This document shows positions 25,957-34,392 of a stretch of 64,000 nucleotides of DNA, piece by piece. The DNA lies in contig NZ_JACHJU010000001.1 in assembly GCF_014203795.1 (NCBI RefSeq), positions 4,774,001 through 4,838,000 of the forward strand, in the 5' to 3' direction. Under the pieces are notes generated by a model, which ran no database searches, was not told the DNA's origin, and was given only the letters and a program-made list of their open reading frames with translations. Source of the DNA: Streptosporangium album. GTDB lineage: Bacteria; Actinomycetota; Actinomycetes; Streptosporangiales; Streptosporangiaceae. The position numbers and the translations under genes are program-made. Every line of letters begins with the position of its first letter. Positions within the stretch are counted from its first letter, which is position 1.

Positions 25957-27516
25957 GTGTTCGAGACGCTTTCCGACCGGCTCACATCGGTCTTCTCCTC
26001 CCTCCGTTCCAAGGGTCGGCTGTCCGAGGCCGACATCGACGCGACCTGCCGCGAGATCCGCATCGCGCTGCTCGAGGCCGACGTCGCGCTGCCCGTGGTC
26101 AGGACGTTCGTCGCCCAGGTCAAGGAGCGCGCCCGCGGCGTCGAGGTCTCCCAGGCGCTGAATCCCGCGCAGCAGGTCGTCAAGATCGTCAATGACGAGC
26201 TGATCGAGATCCTCGGCGGCGAGACCCGGCGGCTTCGCTACGCGAAGAACCCGCCGACCGTCATCATGCTCGCGGGCCTCCAGGGTGCCGGTAAGACCAC
26301 CCTGGCGGGCAAGCTCGCCCGCTGGCTGCGGGAGCAGAACCACACGCCCATGCTGGTCGCCGCCGACCTCCAACGGCCGAACGCGGTCCAGCAGCTCCAG
26401 GTCATGGCGGAGCGCGCGGGGGTCGCGGTCTACGCGCCCGAGCCCGGCAACGGCGTCGGCGACCCGATCGCCGTCGCGCGACAGTCGATCGACCACGCCA
26501 GGCGGCAGCAGCACGACATCGTCATCATCGACACCGCCGGCCGCCTGGGCATCGACCAGGAGCTGATGAAGCAGGCGGCGGACATCCGCGACGCGGTCTC
26601 GCCCGACGAGGTCCTGTTCGTCGTCGACGCCATGATCGGTCAGGACGCCGTCTCCACGGCTCAGGCCTTCATGGAGGGCGTCGGCTTCGACGGCGTCGTG
26701 CTCACCAAGCTCGACGGCGACGCCCGCGGCGGCGCCGCCCTGTCGGTCCGCCATATCACCGGCAAGCCGATCATGTTCGCGTCCACCGGTGAGAAGCTGG
26801 AGGACTTCGACGCCTTCCACCCGGACCGGATGGCCTCCCGCATCCTCGACATGGGTGACATCCTCACCCTGATCGAGCAGGCCCAGAAGACCTTTGACGA
26901 GGCTGAGGCCGTCAAGATGGCGGGCAAGCTCACCTCGGGTGAGGGCTTCACGCTGGAGGACTTCCTCGAGCAGATGATGATGGTCCAGAAGATGGGCCCC
27001 ATCAAGAACCTGCTCGGCATGATGCCCGGCATGGGGCAGATGCGCGAGCAGCTCAACCAGGTCGACGACCGCGACCTGGACCGCATCGCCGCCATCATCC
27101 GCTCGATGACCCCGGGCGAGCGCCAGAACCCCAAGATGATCGACGGCTCCCGGCGGGCCCGCATCGCCAAGGGGTCCGGCGTGACGGTGACCGAGGTGAA
27201 CGGCCTGGTCACCCGGTTCTTCGACGCGCAGAAGATGATGAAGAAGATGGCCGGCGGGATGGGCATCCCGGGCATGCCCGGCGGACGCAAGGCGGGCAAG
27301 GCCGCGCAGAAGAAGGCGGCCAAGGGACGGCGGGTCAGCGGTGACCCGCGCAAGGCGGCACTCGGCAAGGGCGCTTCCGACACGGTCGGTGCCCCCGGTG
27401 GCGCCGCAGGCCCGGGTGGCGCCCTCGGCAGGCTGGGCGCGGGTCAGCTCCCGCCCGGCCTCGAACTGCCCCCGGGCTTCGACCCCTCGAAGTTCAAGCT
27501 TCCCGGCCAGAAGTAA
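25957..27516 (+). CDS. ffh: Signal recognition particle protein Ffh (SRP54)
   Basis: 519-residue SRP GTPase that binds 4.5S-type RNA and signal peptides for co-translational membrane targeting. N domain, then G domain with GLQGAGKTTLAGKLA near residue 107, IIDTAGR and TKLDGDARGG, then the Met-rich M domain (MMPGMGQMREQ, AQKMMKKMAGGMG). The C-terminus is extended by a Lys-rich and Gly/Pro-rich tail of about 80 residues, common in actinobacteria. GTG start at 25957. Confidence 0.97.
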   Translation: MFETLSDRLTSVFSSLRSKGRLSEADIDATCREIRIALLEADVALPVVRTFVAQVKERARGVEVSQALNPAQQVVKIVNDELIEILGGETRRLRYAKNPPTVIMLAGLQGAGKTTLAGKLARWLREQNHTPMLVAADLQRPNAVQQLQVMAERAGVAVYAPEPGNGVGDPIAVARQSIDHARRQQHDIVIIDTAGRLGIDQELMKQAADIRDAVSPDEVLFVVDAMIGQDAVSTAQAFMEGVGFDGVVLTKLDGDARGGAALSVRHITGKPIMFASTGEKLEDFDAFHPDRMASRILDMGDILTLIEQAQKTFDEAEAVKMAGKLTSGEGFTLEDFLEQMMMVQKMGPIKNLLGMMPGMGQMREQLNQVDDRDLDRIAAIIRSMTPGERQNPKMIDGSRRARIAKGSGVTVTEVNGLVTRFFDAQKMMKKMAGGMGIPGMPGGRKAGKAAQKKAAKGRRVSGDPRKAALGKGASDTVGAPGGAAGPGGALGRLGAGQLPPGLELPPGFDPSKFKLPGQK

Positions 27517-27624
27517 GTGGGCGACAACGGGTTCCACGGGCGGGCCCGGTGGATCTGGCTGGCCATCGTGGTGGGATTCATCGCCGTGGCGACGCTGGAG
27601 CTGCTGGGAGTGCGGCCCAAGTAG
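27517..27624 (+). CDS. Small single-span membrane protein directly after ffh
   Basis: A GTG immediately following the ffh stop opens a 35-codon frame, MGDNGFHGRARWIWLAI onward, with one hydrophobic segment (WLAIVVGFIAVATLELLG) and a short basic tail VRPK. The frame abuts ffh with no spacer, so translation would depend on coupling. A membrane-spanning micropeptide next to the SRP gene is plausible; no family is recognised. Confidence 0.55.
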   Translation: MGDNGFHGRARWIWLAIVVGFIAVATLELLGVRPK

Positions 27625-27725
27625 GACCGGGGGACGGGGGTGGCGGAGAGATCCGTCACCCCCGTCGTCCAGCCCGCTCCTTTCCGAGGCCCGGACCGTC
27701 GGCGGGGCGGTCATGCCGAAGGGCG

Positions 27726-28067
27726 TCAACAGCCGGCCGGCGCGGTCAGCGCGGTCAGCAGCGATTCCACGGACGGCGGCATGCCGTCCGGAGCCCCCGC
27801 GTCCCCTCTCGTGATCTGCCGGTCCGCGGACGGCGCCCAGGACGGCCGGAGGCTCGGCGTGGGAACGGACGTCAGGACGGAAGCGGATCTCGGTGCCGGG
27901 ACGGTCACCGGGGCGGGGTCCGGCGAGGGCGTCGCGGTGGCGCCGGGACATCGGACGTCTCCGGTCCGGGCGGACTCACCGGTGGTCGCCCTCATGGCCA
28001 GTACGGCGCCCAGCACGGCGACGGATCCGATCGCGGTCAGCAGCAGCGATCTCAGGGTGGTTGCCAC
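27726..28067 (-). CDS. Hypothetical secreted or membrane-anchored protein
   Basis: 113 residues: a basic N-terminus and hydrophobic segment (LLLTAIGSVAVLGAVLAM) that looks like an uncleaved signal anchor, then a Pro/Thr/Ser-rich extracytoplasmic stretch with one Cys in VRCPG and a Cys at the very end. No family is recognised. It is convergent with ffh and divergent from rpsP. Low-complexity composition makes it less certain than its neighbours. Confidence 0.5.
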   Translation of the reverse strand: MATTLRSLLLTAIGSVAVLGAVLAMRATTGESARTGDVRCPGATATPSPDPAPVTVPAPRSASVLTSVPTPSLRPSWAPSADRQITRGDAGAPDGMPPSVESLLTALTAPAGC

Positions 28068-28175
28068 GGCGGTCAGTTATCGCAGCGGAGCGGGCCGCCC
28101 GATACCTCGAACACGCGTGGATTACCGAGATTTGCCCTCCGCCGGCCGTACGGGATGGGCCCTGTTTGGCTGGGC

Positions 28176-28200
28176 ACTCCCGTACGTCTGGCACAATGAC
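28176..28200 (+). promoter_or_regulatory. Candidate promoter of the rpsP operon
   Basis: TGGCACAAT with a -10-like CACAAT at 28192-28197 lies 140 bases before rpsP; TTGGCT at 28166 would be a -35 with a rather long 20-base spacer. A similar TGGCACACT precedes rplS, which supports a shared promoter type. Reading by eye only. Confidence 0.3.
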
Positions 28201-28336
28201 ATGTTGGAACATCGTGACCACGTGGGTGCCCTCTCACCCCCGCGTGCCACGCCTGTCCCTACGAACGGTTCTCTCCTCGTGCCCCACTCGATGAGACGCC
28301 GCTCACCCACGCTCTAATGCAGGAGAGACCACACCA

Positions 28337-28798
28337 GTGGCAGTCAAGATCAAGCTCAAGCGGCTCGGTATGATCCGCAACCCGCAGTACCGCATCGTCA
28401 TCGCCGACAGCCGCACCAAGCGTGACGGCCGGGCGATCGAGGAGATCGGCCTGTACCACCCGAAGGAGAACCCCTCGCGCATCGAGGTCGACTCCGAGCG
28501 GGCGGCTTACTGGCTGGGTGTCGGCGCGCAGCCGACCGAGCCCGTGCTCAAGCTCCTCAAGCTCACCGGTGACTGGCAGAAGTTCAAGGGCGAGCCGGCT
28601 CCGGCTCCGCTCAAGGTCGCCGAGCCCAAGGCCGACCGGCACGCCGTCTACGAGGCCGCGGCCAAGGAGGCGCTGTCCCTGGACGCCGCCGCCACCACGC
28701 CGAAGAAGCCGGCCAAGAAGGCTGTGAAGGCCGACGAGCCCGTCGCTGAGACCCCGGCTGAGCCGGTCGCGGAGGAGAAGCCGGAAGGCGAGGCCTGA
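28337..28798 (+). CDS. rpsP: 30S ribosomal protein S16
   Basis: 153 residues. The conserved S16 core ([34 protein letters not shown]) covers the first 85 residues; a Lys/Ala/Glu/Pro-rich tail with [10 protein letters not shown] follows, typical of high-GC actinobacteria. GTG start with AGGAGAG upstream. First gene of the rpsP-khpA-rimM-trmD-rplS cluster. Confidence 0.97.
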   Translation: MAVKIKLKRLGMIRNPQYRIVIADSRTKRDGRAIEEIGLYHPKENPSRIEVDSERAAYWLGVGAQPTEPVLKLLKLTGDWQKFKGEPAPAPLKVAEPKADRHAVYEAAAKEALSLDAAATTPKKPAKKAVKADEPVAETPAEPVAEEKPEGEA

Positions 28799-28799
28799 G

Positions 28800-29042
28800 G
28801 TGCTCGAGGAGGCCCTCGAGCACCTGGTGAAGGGCATCGTCGAACATCCCGACGAGGTCCAGGTTCACGCTCGCCGCATCCGCAGCGGGCGTGTGCTTGA
28901 GGTCCGGGTCCACCCCGAGGACCTCGGCAAGGTCATCGGCCGTGGTGGCCGTACGGCCAAGGCGTTGCGCACTGTCGTGAACGCCCTGGGCGACGGCAAA
29001 TACGTTCGGGTCGATCTACTCGACCTGAACGAGGCCCGCTAG
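28800..29042 (+). CDS. khpA: KH-domain RNA-binding protein KhpA
   Basis: 80 residues forming one KH domain with the GxxG loop in VIGRGGRTAKALR. Starts one base after the rpsP stop. KhpA-type proteins bind RNA broadly and in other bacteria pair with KhpB/Jag. Its place between rpsP and rimM is the standard one. Confidence 0.93.
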   Translation: MLEEALEHLVKGIVEHPDEVQVHARRIRSGRVLEVRVHPEDLGKVIGRGGRTAKALRTVVNALGDGKYVRVDLLDLNEAR

Positions 29043-29066
29043 CCGACACGAGATCCATCGAGTGAA

Positions 29067-29103
29067 CGGGTCACCCACCCAGCGTGGGTGGCCCGTTTGC
29101 TTT
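29067..29103 (+). terminator. Terminator or attenuator hairpin between khpA and rimM
   Basis: CGGGTCACCCAC pairs with GTGGGTGGCCCG (one mismatch) around a CCAGC loop, followed by TTTGCTTT. It could partly separate the rpsP-khpA message from rimM-trmD. Confidence 0.65.
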
Positions 29104-29134
29104 CTGCGACACACGACCATTTTGGGAGGCGGGC

Positions 29135-29650
29135 GTGCAGCTTGTCATCGGCCGGATCGGCCGCCCGCACGGACTCCGCGGCGACGTGTCCGTGGAGGTG
29201 CGCACCGACGACCCGGAGAGGCGTTTCGCCCCGGGTACGGCCATCGTCACCGACCCCGCGTCGACCGGTCCGCTCGTCGTCGAGTCCCGGCGCTGGCACT
29301 CCGGCGTCCTGCTGGTCAGGTTCGAGGGCGTCAACGACCGTAACCGTGCCGAGGAGATCCGTGGCACCACGCTCGTCATCGACTCGGCGGACATCCCGCC
29401 GCCGGACGACCCCGACGAGTTCTACGACCACCAGCTCATCGGCCTCGCCGTCGTCACCCCCGACGGGGAGCGGGTCGGCGAGGTCTCCGACGTCCTGCAT
29501 CATGGTCAGGACCTGCTCGTCGTGCGCCGGGGCGGCACCGAGGTCTACGTGCCGTTCGTGAAGGCGATCGTCCCGGTGATCGACCTGAAGGCGGGCACGC
29601 TCGTGGTGGACGGGCCCGCGGGGCTGCTCGATCCGGACACGATCGTCTGA
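29135..29650 (+). CDS. rimM: Ribosome maturation factor RimM
   Basis: 171-residue 16S processing factor that binds S19. N-terminal RimM barrel opens VQLVIGRIGRPHGLRGDVSVE; the PRC-like C-terminal half has DEFYDHQLIGLAV and VPFVKAIVPVIDL. The GTG at 29135 is chosen over the longer frame because GGGAGGC precedes it and the family starts here. Confidence 0.96.
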   Translation: MQLVIGRIGRPHGLRGDVSVEVRTDDPERRFAPGTAIVTDPASTGPLVVESRRWHSGVLLVRFEGVNDRNRAEEIRGTTLVIDSADIPPPDDPDEFYDHQLIGLAVVTPDGERVGEVSDVLHHGQDLLVVRRGGTEVYVPFVKAIVPVIDLKAGTLVVDGPAGLLDPDTIV

Positions 29651-29651
29651 C

Positions 29652-30419
29652 ATGCGCATCGACGTCATCTCGATCTTCCCCGAGTACTTCGCCCCGCTCG
29701 ACGTCTCCCTCATCGGCAAGGCCCGTGAGCGCGGCATCCTCGACATCCGCCTCCATCAGCTCCGCGACTGGGCCCACGACGTGCACCACACGGTGGACGA
29801 CACCCCCTACGGCGGCGGCCCCGGCATGGTCATGAAGCCGGGTCCCTGGGGGGAGGCCATCGACGCCGTCCTCGCCACCGATCCCGCCGCGCAGCCCAGG
29901 ATCATCGTGCCGACCCCCAGCGGGGTGCCTTTCACCCAGAAGCTGGCCATGGAGTACGCCTCCGAACCGTGGCTGCTGTTCACCCCCGCCCGTTACGAGG
30001 GCATCGACTCCCGGGTCATGGCCGAGTACGGCTCACGCGTGCGGGTGGACGAGGTCGGCATCGGTGACTACGTGCTCGCCGGCGGGGAGGTGGCGGTGCT
30101 GGTGATGGTCGAGGCCGTCGGGCGGCTGCTGCCCGGCGTGCTCGGCAACGCCAACTCGGCTGTGGACGACTCGTTCGCGCCCGGCGCGATGGAGAACCTC
30201 CTCGAGGGGCCGGTCTACACCAAGCCGCCGGAGTGGCGGGGGCACGAGGTTCCGGAGATCCTGCTCTCCGGCCATCACGGCAAGGTCGCCCGGTGGCGGC
30301 GTGACGAGGCGCTCCGCCGTACCGCGAAGAACCGTCCCGAACTGCTGGCCGCGCTCGATCCGGAGGGCCTGGACAAGCAGGACCGGCAGATCCTCTCCGA
30401 GTTCGGCCTTCCCGGCTGA
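29652..30419 (+). CDS. trmD: tRNA (guanine-N1-)-methyltransferase TrmD
   Basis: 255-residue SPOUT methyltransferase making m1G37 in tRNA. Knot-region motifs FTPARYEGIDSR and VDEVGIGDYVLAGGE are intact; start MRIDVISIFPEYF is canonical. It begins one base after the rimM stop. Confidence 0.97.
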   Translation: MRIDVISIFPEYFAPLDVSLIGKARERGILDIRLHQLRDWAHDVHHTVDDTPYGGGPGMVMKPGPWGEAIDAVLATDPAAQPRIIVPTPSGVPFTQKLAMEYASEPWLLFTPARYEGIDSRVMAEYGSRVRVDEVGIGDYVLAGGEVAVLVMVEAVGRLLPGVLGNANSAVDDSFAPGAMENLLEGPVYTKPPEWRGHEVPEILLSGHHGKVARWRRDEALRRTAKNRPELLAALDPEGLDKQDRQILSEFGLPG

Positions 30420-30425
30420 CCATGA

Positions 30426-30469
30426 CGTCACAGCCCGCCGCCCGAGGATCGCGGCGACGAGCTGTGACG
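30426..30469 (+). terminator. Hairpin after trmD
   Basis: CGTCACAGC and GCTGTGACG are perfect 9-base arms; the loop can pair internally (CCGC/GCGG). It starts seven bases after the trmD stop, so it is a likely terminator, though no U-run follows. Confidence 0.5.
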
Positions 30470-30471
30470 GG

Positions 30472-30666
30472 TTGATTTCCGGTCGGTCGCGAAAATATGG
30501 CACACTGAACCGTTGCCGCCGACTGTCCACTGGCCGGTGCGCGCCGTCGGGCAGATGGGCCTGACTCCCAAGACACCGTCCAATTCAGCACGCGTGTCCA
30601 TCGCGACGCCGCCCCATCGCGGCCGGGTGGACCTCCGGGTGCTCGCGTAAATGAGGTACCACTGCC
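30472..30666 (+). promoter_or_regulatory. rplS promoter and leader region
   Basis: A -10-like CACACT at 30501 in the context TATGGCACACTG suggests a promoter that gives a leader of about 155 bases before rplS. The leader contains GC-rich inverted segments and could hold an autoregulatory L19 structure. That is an inference, since no named motif was recognised. Confidence 0.3.
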
Positions 30667-31020
30667 ATGCACACGCTGATCACCGAGCTTGAGAAGGCCA
30701 CGCTCCGCAGCGATGTCCCGGACTTCCGTCCCGGTGACACGCTCGAAGTTCACGTCCGCGTGATCGAGGGCACCCGCTCCCGTGTCCAGGTCTTCAAGGG
30801 CTTCGTCCTGCGCCGCCAGGGCAGTGGCGCCCGCGAGACCTTCACCGTCCGCAAGGTCAGCTACAGCGTCGGTGTCGAGCGCACCTTCCCGGTGCACAGC
30901 CCGGTCATCGAGAAGATCGCCGTGGTGACCCGTGGCGACGTCCGCCGCGCCAAGCTCTACTACATGCGTGACCTGCGCGGCAAGGCCGCCCGCATCCGCG
31001 AGAAGCGCGTCGCCCGCTAG
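30667..31020 (+). CDS. rplS: 50S ribosomal protein L19
   Basis: 117 residues, the usual L19 length. Core motifs [23 protein letters not shown] and [18 protein letters not shown] are complete. ATG at 30667. Confidence 0.97.
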   Translation: MHTLITELEKATLRSDVPDFRPGDTLEVHVRVIEGTRSRVQVFKGFVLRRQGSGARETFTVRKVSYSVGVERTFPVHSPVIEKIAVVTRGDVRRAKLYYMRDLRGKAARIREKRVAR

Positions 31021-31038
31021 GTTCCGCCGCCTTCTGTC

Positions 31039-31070
31039 CTGGCCCGTCCCCCGCAGGGGGTGCGGGCCAG
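31039..31070 (+). terminator. Hairpin after rplS
   Basis: CTGGCCCG and CGGGCCAG form perfect 8-base arms around an inner CCCCCGCAGGGGG that also pairs. It starts 18 bases after the rplS stop. No U-tract, as often in actinobacteria. Confidence 0.6.
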
Positions 31071-31170
31071 TGCCATGCAAGGAGGTTTGACCTCCTATGG
31101 GTAAGACGCATAGCCATGCCCAACCGGCAGGAGACGAGCCGATGTCGGTCATCATCTAGGCTCGTCCACG

Positions 31171-32040
31171 ATGACTAGCGAAGACCGGGAGTACGGCGCA
31201 GCCTCGCGTCGACCTGTCGAGGACGAGGTGGACGTGGTCGCCGAAGACACCCAGAAGACCGCCGACGGCGGCAAGGACAAGAAGAAGGGCTCCTTCTGGA
31301 AGGAGCTCCCCGTTCTGATCGCCGTCGCCCTGGTCCTCGCATTCGTGATCAAGAGCTTTGTGATCCAGGCGTTCTACATCCCGTCGGAGTCGATGGAGAA
31401 CACCCTCCTGACGAACGACCGGGTCCTGGTGAACAAGCTGGTCTACCACACCCGCGCCATCGAGCGCGGTGACATCGTGGTCTTCTCCGGTGTGGACTCC
31501 TGGGACGGCGAGGTGTCGTTGGAGGAGCCGTCCAACCCGGTCTCCGCGTTCTTCCGCTGGATCGGCACCGCCTTCGGCGTGGTCCCCGGCGAGAAGGACT
31601 ACATCAAGCGCGTCATCGGTGTCGGCGGTGACACCGTGAAGTGCTGTGACGTCCAGGGGCGCGTCACGGTCAACGGCGTTCCCCTCGCCGAGAAGTCCTA
31701 CCTCTACCCCGGTGACGTGCCGTCCCGGGACCCCTTCGAGGTCAAGGTCCCGCAGGGCCGCCTCTGGGTCATGGGCGACCACCGCTCGGTCTCCCTCGAC
31801 TCCCGCTCCCACATGGGCGATCCCGGCGGCGGGACCATCCCGGTGGACAAGGTGATCGGCCGGGCCTTCGTGATCGTGTGGCCGTTCTCCAGGGCGAAAA
31901 TCCTCCCCATCCCCGAAACTTTCCAGCAGCCCGCCCTCAAGGCGGCCGCCGCCCTCGGAGAGGCCGCCCCGCTTCTCCTGGGTCTCGCGGGGGCCGCGCC
32001 GCTGGTGCTGTGGCGTCGGCGCTGGATCTCAAGGCGGTAG
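31171..32040 (+). CDS. lepB: Signal peptidase I, first copy
   Basis: 289-residue membrane serine protease that removes Sec/Tat signal peptides. One N-terminal membrane span follows a 45-residue charged tail. The catalytic Ser lies in IPSESMENTL, the Lys in DYIKRVIGVGGD, and GRLWVMGDHR and SLDSRS complete boxes D and E. A second hydrophobic span (LLLGLAGAAPLVLW) near the C-terminus is absent from the second copy, so its topology differs. Confidence 0.95.
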   Translation: MTSEDREYGAASRRPVEDEVDVVAEDTQKTADGGKDKKKGSFWKELPVLIAVALVLAFVIKSFVIQAFYIPSESMENTLLTNDRVLVNKLVYHTRAIERGDIVVFSGVDSWDGEVSLEEPSNPVSAFFRWIGTAFGVVPGEKDYIKRVIGVGGDTVKCCDVQGRVTVNGVPLAEKSYLYPGDVPSRDPFEVKVPQGRLWVMGDHRSVSLDSRSHMGDPGGGTIPVDKVIGRAFVIVWPFSRAKILPIPETFQQPALKAAAALGEAAPLLLGLAGAAPLVLWRRRWISRR

Positions 32041-32049
32041 CCGTACCCC

Positions 32050-32703
32050 ATGACTGTGGAACCCGACAGCACGTCCGCTGAGCCCGAGAAGGAGCCCGCG
32101 AAGGAGCCCGAGAAGGCGAAGGGGAAGCCGTCCCGCAGGAGCAGCCTGCGCGAGACGCTGACCCTGATCGTGTCCGGTGTGGTGGCGGCGCTGCTGCTGC
32201 AGGCCTTCGTTCTCCAGAATTTCAAAATCCCCTCGGAGTCGATGGAGAACACCCTCAAGAACGGCGACCGCGTGGTCGTCAACCGGCTGCACGGGGAGAC
32301 CGAGCGCGGCGACGTGGTCGTCTTCAAGGGATGGCCGGGCGGAGACACCATCAAGAGGGTCATCGCGGTCGGCGGTGACACCGTGAAATGCTGTGACGCC
32401 CAGAAGCGGATCACCGTCAACGGGGTCCCGCTCGACGAGAAGGCCTACCTGCACCCCGATGACTTCCCCTCGGCCGACAAGTTCGAGAAGGTCGTGCCCC
32501 AGGGGCGCCTGTGGGTGATGGGCGATCATCGCTCCGCCTCCAACGACTCGCGCAACCACGAGGAGATGGAGGGGGACGGCACGATCTCCGAGGACGACGT
32601 CATCGGCCGGGCCTTCGCGATCTACTGGCCGCTCTCCCGCGTGGCGGTCCTCTCGACCCCGGACATCTTCGCCAGGCCGGAGGCCTTCGCCCCGTCGAAG
32701 TAG
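32050..32703 (+). CDS. lepB: Signal peptidase I, second copy
   Basis: 217-residue paralogue nine bases downstream of the first. Ser in IPSESMENTL, Lys in TIKRVIAVGGD, and GRLWVMGDHR plus NDSRNH are present. It has only the N-terminal membrane span. Tandem lepB genes are common in actinobacteria and may divide substrates. Confidence 0.95.
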   Translation: MTVEPDSTSAEPEKEPAKEPEKAKGKPSRRSSLRETLTLIVSGVVAALLLQAFVLQNFKIPSESMENTLKNGDRVVVNRLHGETERGDVVVFKGWPGGDTIKRVIAVGGDTVKCCDAQKRITVNGVPLDEKAYLHPDDFPSADKFEKVVPQGRLWVMGDHRSASNDSRNHEEMEGDGTISEDDVIGRAFAIYWPLSRVAVLSTPDIFARPEAFAPSK

Positions 32704-32814
32704 CCGGAGACCTTCACCGGGGAGAGGCCTGCCACTCCGGGAGGCGATAGCGGTACCGAACGGCCCGGATGGGGCGTACTCTCGGCTCATGGTCGCTGTG
32801 TCTGCCGTGGTGCC

Positions 32815-33501
32815 ATGACAGTTGCGTTCCGTCCCGCGCCGAGCGTGGTCCGGCGGGATGTGGGCCTGTACGGCTATGAGCGGGCTCTCACACGCCGCGG
32901 GCTGGGGCCCGTGGCCGGGGTCGACGAGGCCGGTAGAGGGGCCTGCGCGGGGCCGCTGGTGGTCGCCGCGGTGGTGCTCGGCCGCCGGATCGACGGCCTG
33001 AACGACTCCAAGCTGCTCACGGCCTCCCGGCGTGAATCGTTGTACAGCCTGATCACGACGGCCGCGGAGGCGGTCAGCGTGGTGGTGATCCCCCCGGCCG
33101 AGATCGACGTGCGCGGCCTGCACAGGTCCAACATCGAGGGAATGCGCCGCGCCGTCGCGCGGTTGCCCTGTGACCTCGGCTACGTGCTCACCGACGGCTT
33201 CCCCGTGCCGGGTCTGCCCGTGCCGTCGCTTGGTGTGTGGAAGGGTGACCGGGTGGCGGCCTGCGTCGCGGCGGCCTCGATCGTGGCGAAGGTGACGCGA
33301 GACAGGATGATGGCCACGCTGGACGGGCACCATCCCGAGTACGGTTTCGCGGTGCACAAGGGGTATGGCACCGTGAGTCATCGAAGGGCACTTGAAACTC
33401 ACGGTCCGTGTCCGGCCCATCGTTTCTCGTTCGCGACGGTGGCGCGGTTCGGGCCGGGCGGGGTGATGGGTGAGAATGAAGTGGGGGCCGGTTCTGCCTG
33501 A
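32815..33501 (+). CDS. rnhB: Ribonuclease HII
   Basis: 228-residue type 2 RNase H that removes ribonucleotides from DNA. Catalytic DEAGRG is in [15 protein letters not shown] near residue 38; [13 protein letters not shown] and the later [13 protein letters not shown] and [11 protein letters not shown] match the family. ATG at 32815; upstream alternatives are not better supported. Confidence 0.95.
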   Translation: MTVAFRPAPSVVRRDVGLYGYERALTRRGLGPVAGVDEAGRGACAGPLVVAAVVLGRRIDGLNDSKLLTASRRESLYSLITTAAEAVSVVVIPPAEIDVRGLHRSNIEGMRRAVARLPCDLGYVLTDGFPVPGLPVPSLGVWKGDRVAACVAAASIVAKVTRDRMMATLDGHHPEYGFAVHKGYGTVSHRRALETHGPCPAHRFSFATVARFGPGGVMGENEVGAGSA

Positions 33502-33539
33502 TCGGGTGGGCCGGGAAGGCGTGCAACAGGAGGACCGGT

Positions 33540-33863
33540 ATGAGCGCAGAGGATCTCGAGAAGTACGAAACCGAGATGGAGCTGCAGCTTTACCGTGAAT
33601 ACCGCGACGTCGTCGGGCTGTTCAGCTACGTCGTGGAGACGGAGCGGCGTTTCTATCTGACCAACTCCGTCGACCTGGACGTCCGGACGGCTGAGAACGG
33701 TGACGTGTTCTTCGACGTGAAGATGCAGGACGCCTGGGTCTGGGACATGTACCGGCCGGCGAGATTCGTGAAGAACGTCCGTGTGGTCACCTTCAAGGAC
33801 GTCAACGTCGAGGAGCTCGCCAAGCCCGATCTGGAGATGCCCAAGGAGGGCTTCTCCAGCTGA
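33540..33863 (+). CDS. DUF2469 family protein
   Basis: 107 residues, highly charged, with the start MSAEDLEKYETEMELQLYRE typical of this actinobacteria-specific family of unknown function that sits between rnhB and yraN. AGGAGGACC precedes the ATG. Confidence 0.93.
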   Translation: MSAEDLEKYETEMELQLYREYRDVVGLFSYVVETERRFYLTNSVDLDVRTAENGDVFFDVKMQDAWVWDMYRPARFVKNVRVVTFKDVNVEELAKPDLEMPKEGFSS

Positions 33864-33972
33864 GGCTTTCTCCACAGACGCGGCCTGTGCCTGACCGGGT
33901 ATCCACAGAATCGGATTCGGCCCGCTGAGGGCGGACCGGGCTGAGCCAAGGTCGGGGACCGGAGGTGGTTCC

Positions 33973-34326
33973 ATGGCCGCGAAGGACGAGCTCGGCAGGC
34001 ACGGTGAACAGGTCGCCGTCGACTATCTGCTGGCTCAGGGCATGCAGATCCTGGATCGCAACTGGCGATGCCCGGACGGAGAGATCGACGTGGTCGCCCG
34101 TGATGGGCGATCCCTCGTCGTGGTGGAGGTGAAGACCCGGTCGGGCCGCACCCACGGCACCGCCTTCGAGGCGGTGACCGAGGTGAAGCTCGCCCGTCTG
34201 CGCAGGCTCTCCGGCAGGTGGCTGGCCACGCAGTGCGAGCGATTCGACTCGATCCGCGTCGACGTCATCGCCCTGGAGCGGTTCGCCGGAGACATCGCCA
34301 TCCGTCACGAGCGGGGGGTGTGCTAG
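33973..34326 (+). CDS. YraN/UPF0102 endonuclease-fold protein
   Basis: 117 residues with a PD-(D/E)XK nuclease-like core: GEIDVVARDG followed by VVVEVKTRSG. GGAGGTGG upstream of the ATG. Family role is unsettled; adjacency to comM and dprA suggests a DNA-processing link. Confidence 0.9.
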   Translation: MAAKDELGRHGEQVAVDYLLAQGMQILDRNWRCPDGEIDVVARDGRSLVVVEVKTRSGRTHGTAFEAVTEVKLARLRRLSGRWLATQCERFDSIRVDVIALERFAGDIAIRHERGVC

Positions 34327-34392
34327 ATGTCCTCCGGACCGATGGCCCCCGGGCTGTCCTGGATCGCCCGCCGGGTCAGGGGGGTGGCGTGA

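Noticed and set aside
25885..27951. 688-codon leftward open frame
   Set aside because: Antisense to ffh, whose GTPase motifs are complete.
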